Positions 15,580-21,791 of a DNA stretch of 21,791 nucleotides are shown in pieces; position 1 is the first letter of the stretch, and the number at the start of each line of letters is the position of its first letter. Origin of the DNA: an uncultured Clostridia bacterium (lineage in GTDB: Bacteria; Bacillota; Clostridia; Christensenellales; Borkfalkiaceae); NCBI GenBank assembly GCA_947174975.1, contig CAMWLA010000006.1, positions 1-21,791 on the forward strand. The letters are read 5' to 3'. Under the pieces are notes generated by a model that worked only from the letters and a program-made list of their open reading frames with translations, was not told the DNA's origin and made no database searches. A program made the translations under genes and the position numbers.

Positions 15580-16202
15580 TAAATTATTCCTTTACTTTTA
15601 AGTAAATCTATAATGTTTTTGTTGGTTTGTTCTATGGTTCCGTTACATTCGACGGCACATATGCGCGGGTATTTCTCCAAAAGCTGTAAATATCCGCCGT
15701 AGACGCGCTTGTGAAATTCAAGCCCTTGCTTTTCCATTCTGTCGTTTTGGTCGGCGCCGTTCTTGCGTACGAACGCTCTGTCGGGCGAAATATTCAAAAA
15801 TACCGTCAAGTCGGGCGTGCATAAATCGAGCGCTTTTCTGTTGATAGCCTCGACATATTCAAGCCCCAATCCCCTTGCAACACCTTGATAGGCAAGGGAA
15901 GAATCCACAAATCTGTCGCAGATTACAAGCTTGCCCGCTTCAAGCGCGGGAATGACTTTTTCTCTTAAGTGCTGTATTCTTGCGGCGGCGTATAACATAG
16001 CTTCACACTCGTCGCACATCTCCGTGTTTTTGCCGTCGAGAATAATATTTCTTATCTGCTCCGCAATGGGGCTGCCGCCCGGTTCCCTCGTGAGTATATA
16101 GGGAATACCGCGCTTGTCGAGGTAAGCGGACAGCATTTTAAGCTGAGTGCTTTTGCCCGAACCTTCACAGCCTTCAACTGTTACGAATTTGCCTTTTACC
16201 AT
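15579..16202 (-). CDS. tmk: Thymidylate kinase
   Basis: This enzyme phosphorylates dTMP to dTDP with ATP in the dTTP pathway. The 207-residue protein shows P-loop GCEGSGKST (residues 11-19), the dTMP-binding TREPGGSPIAEQIR, the DR-x motif in CDRFVDSSLAYQG, and a LID region GADQNDRMEKQGLEF. The length is typical. I place the start at ATG 16202, overlapping the upstream decarboxylase stop by 7 bases (ATGGTAA). The Shine-Dalgarno is weak (GTGG), so coupling to the upstream gene is likely. A longer frame running into the upstream gene is not supported. Confidence 0.96.
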   Translation of the reverse strand: MVKGKFVTVEGCEGSGKSTQLKMLSAYLDKRGIPYILTREPGGSPIAEQIRNIILDGKNTEMCDECEAMLYAAARIQHLREKVIPALEAGKLVICDRFVDSSLAYQGVARGLGLEYVEAINRKALDLCTPDLTVFLNISPDRAFVRKNGADQNDRMEKQGLEFHKRVYGGYLQLLEKYPRICAVECNGTIEQTNKNIIDLLKSKGII

Positions 16203-17536
16203 TTCTTTACCACGCATATTTTTCCGTTGTTTAAGCCGAACGTTGACTTCGCTTGCGAAAGCGCTTTCACCGTCGCGTTGGTTATCATTTCGCCGATTAC
16301 TACGAGCGGAATACAAGGGGGAGCAAGTCCCGCGTTCTTCGCGCACATTCTGCCGACCGCCTTTTCCAGATCTATCCACTCGCTCTGTCTTTTGAGTGCA
16401 TACTGGAAAGAATACGAGCGTTCGCTTTCGGGAATTTCGGGCTTTTCGACGTAAGTGCCTTGAAGCTTTTTATTGCCTACAACCGCAAGAAGATGTTTTT
16501 TGAGGTTTGCCAAATCGCCTTCCTTTATCATGGGCGAGAGATAGAAAAGTATATATCTGCCGTCTGCAAACTCTGCGAAAATTCCTTTCTTTTCAAGCCT
16601 TTGAAGTGCAAGTTTGGGCGAGACGCCGAACGGCTTGAAGTCTATTAAAAGTTTTGTCCAGTCGTCGTTCTGATAGAAAGTAAATTCGGGTGACTCAGCC
16701 TTGAACTGTTCCACAATTTGCTTCGCGCGGGTCAAAACCGTGATTTTGTTTGCAATGCTTTTTACACCGTATTCAACCGAAGCCATAATCGGGAAGCTGG
16801 GCGAAGTGGTACGGAACATCGAAAGCGCGTCCTCGGCAACGGGAATCAAGTCCTCGTTATTGACGGAAACTATCGCGCCTTGGGTTAAGGTTGCAAGCGT
16901 TTTGTGCGCTCCGTCCACCCACATATCGGCGTAAAGTCCCGCATAGCCCGAGTCGCCGAACGCAAGGTGCGCGCCGTGCGCCTCGTCTACGAGCAGCAGT
17001 CTGTTGTATTTTTTAAGAATATCTCTGTATCCCGCAAGGGGTGCGATATTTCCGTAATAGTCGGGCGAGGTAGCAAGCACGCCCGCAATGTTGGGGTCGT
17101 TTGAAACGAGTCTTTCGATAGTATCCGCGTCCGGGGGCTGTAAAACGCCGTCCCTTTCCGCGCCTTGAACTATCAAAGGCTCGATTCCGAACAGCTTGCA
17201 CGCGTTCCATATGCTTTGGTGCGAATTGCGGAAAACTATAAGCTTGTTGCCGCGCTTCGACGCGCAGTAAACGAGTGAAAGCACCCCGCTTGACGAACCG
17301 TCGGTCGTGATATAGCTTTTTTCCGCGCCGAGTATCTTTGCGATATCCTTTTGCGCCTTAGCGATAGCGCCGTCGGGACAATGAAGATTATCGGTGTACG
17401 AAAGCTCGGTTACGTCCAAAGGCGCGTCCTTGAATTTCGATTTGAAATCTCCGCTTGCCTTGTGTCCGGGCATATGAAAGCTTTTGCAAGCCTTTGCATT
17501 TCTTTTAAGCTGGGTATATATACAGTAATCGTACAT
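16196..17536 (-). CDS. PLP-dependent Orn/Lys/Arg decarboxylase family protein (YaaO-like)
   Basis: This 446-residue fold-type I PLP enzyme belongs to the bacterial ornithine/lysine/arginine decarboxylase family in its short YaaO-like form, lacking the N-terminal wing domain of the large inducible enzymes. Visible: FHMPGHK (residues 20-26), TDGSSSGVL (about 78-85), the PLP-contacting VDEAHGAH (183-190), and the Schiff-base lysine Lys212 in DGAHKTL. The C-terminal domain includes APPCIPLVVIGE. An AGGAG lies 5 bases before the ATG. It sits directly before tmk, as yaaO does in B. subtilis. Substrate (arginine for agmatine, or lysine for cadaverine) cannot be told here. A 54-base gap separates it from lysS. 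Confidence 0.92.
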   Translation of the reverse strand: MYDYCIYTQLKRNAKACKSFHMPGHKASGDFKSKFKDAPLDVTELSYTDNLHCPDGAIAKAQKDIAKILGAEKSYITTDGSSSGVLSLVYCASKRGNKLIVFRNSHQSIWNACKLFGIEPLIVQGAERDGVLQPPDADTIERLVSNDPNIAGVLATSPDYYGNIAPLAGYRDILKKYNRLLLVDEAHGAHLAFGDSGYAGLYADMWVDGAHKTLATLTQGAIVSVNNEDLIPVAEDALSMFRTTSPSFPIMASVEYGVKSIANKITVLTRAKQIVEQFKAESPEFTFYQNDDWTKLLIDFKPFGVSPKLALQRLEKKGIFAEFADGRYILFYLSPMIKEGDLANLKKHLLAVVGNKKLQGTYVEKPEIPESERSYSFQYALKRQSEWIDLEKAVGRMCAKNAGLAPPCIPLVVIGEMITNATVKALSQAKSTFGLNNGKICVVKKW

Positions 17537-17590
17537 TATTACTCCTAATTTTTATTGTTTGATAAGTGGAAGCATACAAATCGGTAGCGA

Positions 17591-19099
17591 TTATTTCTTT
17601 GGTTTCATTGTGGGGAAAAGCAATACGTCACGTATTGTGGGGCTGTCGGTAAGAAGCATAACGAGTCTGTCGACGCCGAAACCGAGTCCGCCCGTGGGGG
17701 GCATACCGTATTCGAGCGCGGTTATGAAATCTTCGTCCACTTGCGCGTTGCAGTTAGGTTCTTGCGCACGCTTAGCCTCAACTTGTTTTACAAATCTCTG
17801 TTTCTGGTCGATGGGGTCGTTCAACTCCGAGAAAGAGTTGCCGAACTCGTGTGCGCAGATGAAATATTCAAACCTCTGTGTGAACGCGGGGTCGTCCTCT
17901 TTTCTCTTTGCAAGGGGTGAATTCTCCACGGGATAGTCGTATATGAACGTGGGTTGAATAAGCTTGTCCTCGCAGAATTCGTCGAACAGCGCAATGAGTA
18001 CGTGACCCTTAGTCGCGCTGTCGCCTTCGGGTACTTCGGCGCCCAGCTTCTTCGCGCAAGCGCGCGCGTCCGCGTCCGTCTTCCACTCGTCGTAGTCCGC
18101 TCCGCAATACTTTTTAACGGCTTGTTTCATGGTAAGCCTTTCCCATTTATTGCCGAGGTGAAGCTCAACCCCTTGATAGGTAATATCGGTTGTTCCGAGG
18201 ACGTTTTGCGCAATTGACTTGTACATATCCTCGACCAAATTCATCATTTCGAAATAATCGCAGTAAGCTTGATAGAGTTCGACCGTGGTAAACTCGGGGT
18301 TGTGGAACGCATCCATTCCCTCGTTTCTGAAAATTCTGCCGACCTCGTAAACGCGCTCTAACCCGCCGACGATAAGTCTTTTCAAGTACAGCTCTGTTTC
18401 TATTCTCAGATACATATCGATATCGAGGGTATTGTGTCTCGTCTTGAAGGGGCGCGCCGACGCACCGATTTCAAAGGTGGTTAATACTGGGGTATCAACT
18501 TCCAAAAAGCCGCGATTATCGAGGAATGCGCGGATCTCCTTGAATATCTTCGAACGGGTGATAAACGCACTCTTAACTTCGGGGTTGACGATTAAGTCCA
18601 AGTCCCTTTGACGGTATCTGATATCCGTGTTAGTAAGTCCGTGCTGTTTTTCGGGCAAGGGACGGAGACACTTTGTAAGCATTTCGATATGCTGGCAGTG
18701 AATTGAAATTTCGCCAGTCTGCGTTTTGAAAACGAAGCCTTTTATACCTATGATATCGCCGATATCGTAGTCCTTTTTAAAGGATGCGTAATCTTCCTCG
18801 CCGACGTCGTCACGGCGCACGTAAATCTGAATTTGTCCTTCCCTATCGGATATATGCGAAAAGGAAGCCTTGCCCATAATACGGCGGGACATAAGTCTGC
18901 CCGCAAGGGAAATCGTCTTTCCTTCAAGCTTTTCGAAATTTTCCTTAACCGAAAGTGAATTTTCCGTTACCTCGTAATTAACTTTGACGAACGGATTATT
19001 CCCCTCTTCGGTAAGCTTTTGCAATTTTTCACGGCGAATTCTCGCTTGTTCGGCAAGCTCTTCTTCCGAAGGCTCTGCCGTTATCATATTCTCATCCAT
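17591..19099 (-). CDS. lysS: Lysyl-tRNA synthetase, class II
   Basis: This 502-residue synthetase charges tRNA-Lys. It has an N-terminal OB-fold anticodon-binding domain (about residues 50-155) and a class II catalytic core: motif 2 in FRNEGMDAFHNPEFTTVE, and motif 3 in GFGVDRLVMLL. The lysine-pocket region is atypical: FEIGASARPF where PxxGGAxARPF is usual, and RIETELYLKRL where RIAPELYLKRL or RIAIEL is usual; also HEFGNSFSELNDP instead of EIxNxFSELN. These may mark a clostridial subgroup. The start is ATG with GAGG 6 bases upstream, 10 bases after greA, so greA-lysS are cotranscribed. No T-box leader is visible. Confidence 0.96.
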   Translation of the reverse strand: MDENMITAEPSEEELAEQARIRREKLQKLTEEGNNPFVKVNYEVTENSLSVKENFEKLEGKTISLAGRLMSRRIMGKASFSHISDREGQIQIYVRRDDVGEEDYASFKKDYDIGDIIGIKGFVFKTQTGEISIHCQHIEMLTKCLRPLPEKQHGLTNTDIRYRQRDLDLIVNPEVKSAFITRSKIFKEIRAFLDNRGFLEVDTPVLTTFEIGASARPFKTRHNTLDIDMYLRIETELYLKRLIVGGLERVYEVGRIFRNEGMDAFHNPEFTTVELYQAYCDYFEMMNLVEDMYKSIAQNVLGTTDITYQGVELHLGNKWERLTMKQAVKKYCGADYDEWKTDADARACAKKLGAEVPEGDSATKGHVLIALFDEFCEDKLIQPTFIYDYPVENSPLAKRKEDDPAFTQRFEYFICAHEFGNSFSELNDPIDQKQRFVKQVEAKRAQEPNCNAQVDEDFITALEYGMPPTGGLGFGVDRLVMLLTDSPTIRDVLLFPTMKPKK

Positions 19100-19109
19100 A
19101 GTAATCCTC

Positions 19110-19580
19110 TTATTGAATTTTGAGTATTTTAAGTGAGTACTTAGTTCCGTCGGGGCAAGAAACCGTAACTTTATCCTTGACGTGCTTGCCCATAAGCGCA
19201 GCGCCGACGGGTGAGTCGATAGAAATTTTGCCCGCCATAACGTCTACTTCGGTTACGGAAGTAATTGTATAAACTTCCTCTTCTTCCATATCCTCGTCGT
19301 AAACGGTGACAACGCTGTTTAAGTGAACGTAGCTGTTGTCGGTAACTTCCGCGCTGATTTCCGCGTTTTTGATTTTGTATTCAAGCTCTGCAATCTTGCC
19401 CTCGTTTGAACGCTGCTCTTCGCGCGCCGCGTCGTACTCGGCATTTTCCGACAAGTCGCCGTGACTGCGCGCTTCGGCAATACGCTCGATAATTTCAAAG
19501 CGTTTGACCTTTACGAGATAGTCAAGCTCCTTTTTCAGATCGTCAAGATTTTTTTGAGTCATTACAAACTTTTCTGCCAT
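19110..19580 (-). CDS. greA: Transcription elongation factor GreA
   Basis: GreA enters the RNA polymerase secondary channel and stimulates cleavage of backtracked RNA. The 156-residue protein shows the N-terminal coiled coil with the acidic tip HGDLSENAEYDAAREEQ (Asp42, Glu45) and the C-terminal FKBP-like domain (VGAALMGKHVKDKVTV). I choose ATG 19580, with AAAGGGG 6 bases upstream; a longer frame would start within the promoter. It is the first gene of the long minus-strand run, driven by a fully consensus promoter and preceded by a strong leader hairpin. Confidence 0.97.
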   Translation of the reverse strand: MAEKFVMTQKNLDDLKKELDYLVKVKRFEIIERIAEARSHGDLSENAEYDAAREEQRSNEGKIAELEYKIKNAEISAEVTDNSYVHLNSVVTVYDEDMEEEEVYTITSVTEVDVMAGKISIDSPVGAALMGKHVKDKVTVSCPDGTKYSLKILKIQ

Positions 19581-19603
19581 TATAAACCCCTTTTTTATAC
19601 AAT

Positions 19604-19629
19604 ATTCCGATTGATTGCTCAATCGGAAT
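19604..19629 (-). promoter_or_regulatory. 11-bp hairpin in the greA 5' leader
   Basis: On the minus strand ATTCCGATTGA-GCAA-TCAATCGGAAT forms a perfect 11-bp stem with a GCAA (GNRA-type) tetraloop, about 12 bases after the predicted +1 and 23 bases before the ATG. It is not followed by a U run in the greA direction, so it is not an intrinsic terminator of greA. It could stabilise the mRNA or bind a regulator. Confidence 0.7.
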
Positions 19630-19647
19630 GAATTTTTATTTTTCTCT

Positions 19648-19676
19648 ATTATATATTTATAATACGATTTTGTCAA
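19648..19676 (-). promoter_or_regulatory. Fully consensus promoter of greA
   Basis: On the minus strand, TTGACA (19676-19671), a 17-base spacer and TATAAT (19653-19648) match the sigma-A consensus at all 12 positions. Predicted +1 is near 19641 with a 61-base leader. Confidence 0.93.
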
Positions 19677-19706
19677 ATGTTTTATACGCTCGTAAGCCGT
19701 TAAAGC

Positions 19707-19735
19707 TTTACTTTTGCCGCGGTTTCGGATATAAT
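19707..19735 (+). promoter_or_regulatory. Promoter of the 87-residue protein gene, predicting a leaderless transcript
   Basis: The -35 TTTACT (19707-19712), a 17-base spacer and a perfect -10 TATAAT (19730-19735) are followed by six bases (TTGAAT) and the ATG at 19742. Predicted +1 equals the A of the ATG. It diverges from the greA promoter. Confidence 0.8.
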
Positions 19736-19741
19736 TTGAAT

Positions 19742-20005
19742 ATGTTTAGAATTTGGGCAAAAGTTATCAAGGACGAAAAGATTATAAACCAAACGGTGTA
19801 CGAAAGTATCGACAAGTTCGTATACTCGAATTTTTTCGTTTACCTCGCGGATATATGCGAGGCATTGGATATAGCAACGCCGGTTTTATTAAAGACGCAC
19901 ATATTCAATTACGCCAAATTTGCGACAGTCCGCTTTATCCCGCGCGACTTTGCCGAACCAGTCGATTTCGACAAATTAGTTCTCGACAACATAACTTCAA
20001 AGTAA
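19742..20005 (+). CDS. Conserved small clostridial protein of unknown function
   Basis: This 87-residue soluble protein begins MFRIWAKVIKDEKII and contains LADICEALDIATPVLLK and FIPRDFAEPVDFDKL. The pattern (start of type FR-W-K, a central D-I-C-x-x-L-D helix, a PVLLK turn and a D-F-x-E-x-x-x-F-D-x-L end) resembles a short conserved protein I associate with Clostridia, but no function is known to me. ATG 19742 is chosen because everything upstream is promoter; no Shine-Dalgarno is present and the start appears leaderless. It diverges from greA and is followed 17 bases later by a small membrane protein gene. Confidence 0.8.
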   Translation: MFRIWAKVIKDEKIINQTVYESIDKFVYSNFFVYLADICEALDIATPVLLKTHIFNYAKFATVRFIPRDFAEPVDFDKLVLDNITSK

Positions 20006-20022
20006 TTGCGCATAATGCTTGT

Positions 20023-20232
20023 ATGAAACATACTTGCTATTTATGTGTTGCAATGCTGATTAGCCTTGCCATATTCGGGGGGATATACGCTTTTTCGGGG
20101 TTTAACGCACTGTATTTTCTGTGCTTTAAAAACGATATGATTTACCGCAGTTTTCTTGCAGTAAACTTCGTCGCCGCCCTATTTACGGTATATTCACTAA
20201 TAACATTCAAACCGTTTAAAGGATTAAAATAA
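20023..20232 (+). CDS. Small two-helix membrane protein, possibly DUF378/YuzA-like
   Basis: This 69-residue protein has a cysteine-containing N-terminus and two membrane helices (about residues 8-32 and 44-62), ending in a basic tail (KPFKGLK). The first helix ends GGIYAFSGFN and the second reads NFVAALFTVYSLI, a layout similar to DUF378 (GG-x-N-W-G-L-x-G-x-F in helix 1, small-residue-rich helix 2); the match is by eye and weak. The start has no Shine-Dalgarno; a CATAAT element lies exactly 6 bases before the ATG. It may be expressed from that element or by read-through from the upstream 87-residue gene. A terminator follows at 20301. Confidence 0.6.
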   Translation: MKHTCYLCVAMLISLAIFGGIYAFSGFNALYFLCFKNDMIYRSFLAVNFVAALFTVYSLITFKPFKGLK

Positions 20233-20300
20233 GCAACCTTACGTTGCATCGATATATCTTTATTGCTTTTTCTTTAATCGAACAATTCACATATCAAACA

Positions 20301-20335
20301 AATAACCGTGCATTTCTGCACGGTTATTTTTAATT
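20301..20335. terminator. Bidirectional terminator between the small membrane protein and BspA-like genes
   Basis: A perfect 12-bp stem AATAACCGTGCA (20301-20312) / TGCACGGTTATT (20317-20328) with loop TTTC is followed on the plus strand by TTTAATTTTT and on the minus strand by TGTTTGATAT. It is strong for the plus strand and acceptable for the minus strand. Confidence 0.85.
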
Positions 20336-20348
20336 TTTATATATACAG

Positions 20349-21791
20349 TCAGCGGTTGGCTTGGCTCCACGTCAATTCGCAGTCGCTGCAGTGTACCGTA
20401 AATTCAAAAGTATTGTCATTCCAATGAACGCCTTTACTGATACTGCGCCAGTCGGATCCCGTTCCGGTATATATTATATTTTTTACAGCGCAATTAATGA
20501 ATGAATATGCCTCGAACCGCGTGACGGTGTCGGGTATCGTAATGCTTTCAACCCCGCCGCACTGTAAAAATGCGTACTCTGCGATTGTTCCTACTCTATA
20601 CTCGGTATCTTTATACGTGATTGTCTGCTGTATAATAATATCTCCGCTTATACTGCTCTGCTGTCTCGTAACGGTTGCATATCCGTCTTTTATCGAATAT
20701 CTTATTCCGTCAACAATCGTATATATGCAGCCGTTATCGGCAACGTCGTTATTATTACAATCCCATACCACGGGACAATCGCCGTTCCACGAAGTGCTCC
20801 AATCGGCGGGTTTACTTGCATCCTCGCAATATATTAACAGCTTGGGACAGTTTTCGAACGCACTGCTCCACCCCATCTTCATGCCCGCGCGTAGGGTAAT
20901 ACTCAATAAATCGGTGCAACCGCTAAATACGCCGCTCGATAATTCGGTAACGCCGTCGGGGATATTTATAGTTGTTAAACTACTGCATCCGCCGAAAGCG
21001 CTGTCGGATATTCTTGTGACACCGTCCGGAATTACTAACGTTTTCAAGCTGCTGCACCCGTAGAAAGCATTGCCGTAAATACTTGTGATGCTGTCACAAA
21101 TATGTACGTTGACCAGATAAGTACAATTTTTAAATGCATTAGTGTCTATATATTCCCCGCTCGTTATTTTAACGCTTTCCAAATACGTCTTGGTTATATA
21201 GGATATAGCCTTAGAGGGTAAAGTTGCACTTTTCACGGATGAGCAACCGCTGAATGCGTTTTTGCCGATAGTTGTCACGCTGTCGGGAATAATTATATTT
21301 TTAACACTTGAAAGAAAGCCGTTGAATGCGTTGGCAGCGATAGAAGTTACGGGTTTTCCGTTATACTCAGCCGGTATAATTATGTCGGCCGGATTCGATA
21401 TACTTATACCGCTGACTTCGTAATATTCGCCTTTATCCGTGTATCTCAATTGTTCGGTCGGCGGTTGCGGCAGCGAACAGTTCTTGCACGCGCCGTATTC
21501 ATAATTGTGTCCGACTGCAGCTGTCACTACTGAAGTTTTGTCGGTAATTTCACTTTCACCGTCTTCGTCCGCAAACCATTTTTCGCAACTGTCGCAAACG
21601 AAGTACTCTATGCTTCCGTCCTCGGTGCAAGTTGCTTTAACCTCTTCGATCTTGTTTAATTTGTGTCCCCTTGCAATTACCACGCTTGATTTATCGGTAA
21701 TTTCGGTTGAACCGTCCATATCTTCGAACCATTTGTCACAACCGCTACAAGTATAGTAAGCCGTATTGCCGTCGGTCGTGCAAGTCGCGTC
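20349..21791 (-). CDS. BspA-like leucine-rich-repeat surface protein, 3' part only
   Basis: The frame is open from the right edge to a TGA at 20349-20351, giving 480 visible residues without a start or signal peptide. N-terminal part: Cys/His repeats of about 51 residues (ATCTxDG, then CxxCxKWFxDxDG, EITDKxSVV, GH), ending GHNYEYGACKNC. Then comes a BspA-type (LRR_5) domain with repeated units of the form AFxGCSSLxxxxIPDGVTxI, interrupted by a Cys-rich, Trp-rich insert (WNGDCPVVWDCNNNDVADNGC), and a final repeat with a Trp-rich end. No sorting signal, SLH or membrane anchor is visible at the C-terminus. Members of this family are secreted adhesins or carbohydrate/host-binding proteins; the ligand here is unknown. 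An internal ATG at 21719 lies within a repeat and is not the start. Confidence 0.92.
   Translation of the reverse strand, partial: DATCTTDGNTAYYTCSGCDKWFEDMDGSTEITDKSSVVIARGHKLNKIEEVKATCTEDGSIEYFVCDSCEKWFADEDGESEITDKTSVVTAAVGHNYEYGACKNCSLPQPPTEQLRYTDKGEYYEVSGISISNPADIIIPAEYNGKPVTSIAANAFNGFLSSVKNIIIPDSVTTIGKNAFSGCSSVKSATLPSKAISYITKTYLESVKITSGEYIDTNAFKNCTYLVNVHICDSITSIYGNAFYGCSSLKTLVIPDGVTRISDSAFGGCSSLTTINIPDGVTELSSGVFSGCTDLLSITLRAGMKMGWSSAFENCPKLLIYCEDASKPADWSTSWNGDCPVVWDCNNNDVADNGCIYTIVDGIRYSIKDGYATVTRQQSSISGDIIIQQTITYKDTEYRVGTIAEYAFLQCGGVESITIPDTVTRFEAYSFINCAVKNIIYTGTGSDWRSISKGVHWNDNTFEFTVHCSDCELTWSQANR
21483..21791 (-). repeat. Tandem 51-residue Cys/His repeats in the BspA-like protein
   Basis: Two units are visible, beginning at minus-strand positions 21788 and 21635 (153 bp apart). 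Shared pattern: ATCTxDG, Y-x-x-C-x-x-C-x-K-W-F-x-D-x-D-G, EITDK-S-V-V, then G-H. The array extends beyond the right edge. Confidence 0.88.

Noticed and set aside
17537..17590. Promoter or T-box between lysS and the decarboxylase gene
   Set aside because: The best match (TTGTAT-17-AATAAA) fits only 3 of 6 and 4 of 6 positions. The 54-base gap is too short for a T-box and shows no specifier or antiterminator sequence.
20233..20262. Second small terminator (GCAAC/GTTGC) after the membrane protein gene
   Set aside because: The stem is only 5 bp without an adjacent T run. The 12-bp hairpin at 20301 is the better terminator.
20497..21063. 188-residue open frame on the plus strand opposite the BspA-like gene
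   Set aside because: It is an antisense shadow produced by the regular leucine-rich repeats. The minus-strand frame matches the LRR_5 pattern.
1..21791. Defence system, toxin-antitoxin pair, prophage or transposon
   Set aside because: No nuclease, integrase, transposase, phage structural protein or toxin motif was found on either strand. The genes are mostly housekeeping or secreted-protein types.

Overview
The window looks like a chromosomal segment of an uncultured gut Firmicute of the class Clostridia (inferred). Evidence: a cytosolic bile salt hydrolase, BspA-type and repeat-rich secreted proteins, a yaaO-tmk-holB-ricT-trmN-rsmI gene order that follows the Bacillus/Clostridia arrangement, strong Shine-Dalgarno sites on most genes and near-consensus sigma-A promoters. 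I see no insertion sequence, prophage, CRISPR array, rRNA or plasmid feature. Almost every base is assigned and no gene-free stretch exceeds 300 bases.

Layout. (1) 1-3290, plus: the 3' part of a large secreted repeat protein that enters from beyond the left edge. (2) 3385-3548: promoter, tRNA-Arg(CCG) and a hairpin terminator shared with the convergent gene. (3) 3546-5702: bile salt hydrolase (minus) and mnmA (plus), diverging from a short region with two facing promoters; the mnmA promoter places +1 on the A of its ATG. (4) 5731-19580, minus: fourteen collinear genes, in transcription order greA, lysS, a yaaO-like PLP decarboxylase, tmk, holB, ricT, a 56-residue 2[4Fe-4S] ferredoxin, a trmN-like methyltransferase, a small membrane protein, rsmI, a DUF697-like membrane protein, an M42 aminopeptidase and two ABC exporter half-transporters. 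Many junctions overlap (TAATG, TAGTG, ATGA). The ferredoxin has its own promoter and terminator inside the run. (5) 19742-20232, plus: two small genes diverging from greA, both apparently leaderless. (6) 20349-21791, minus: the 3' part of a BspA-like leucine-rich-repeat protein that runs off the right edge.

How the genes work together. The central run mixes transcription fidelity (greA), tRNA charging (lysS), dTTP synthesis (tmk), the clamp loader (holB), Fe-S-linked RNA regulation (ricT) and rRNA/tRNA methylation (rsmI, trmN, with mnmA nearby). It is a housekeeping block with lineage-specific insertions: the ferredoxin and the AT-rich small membrane protein. The two edge proteins are secreted or surface modules that share short Cys/His repeats.

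I found no convincing new multi-gene defence or mobile system. The most unusual signals are a recurrent leaderless layout (a -10 element, exactly 6 nt, then ATG, no Shine-Dalgarno) on all three plus-strand genes whose starts are visible, a GNRA-capped 11-bp hairpin in the greA leader, an inverted repeat filling the ferredoxin promoter spacer, and a bile salt hydrolase selectivity loop of the SR type.
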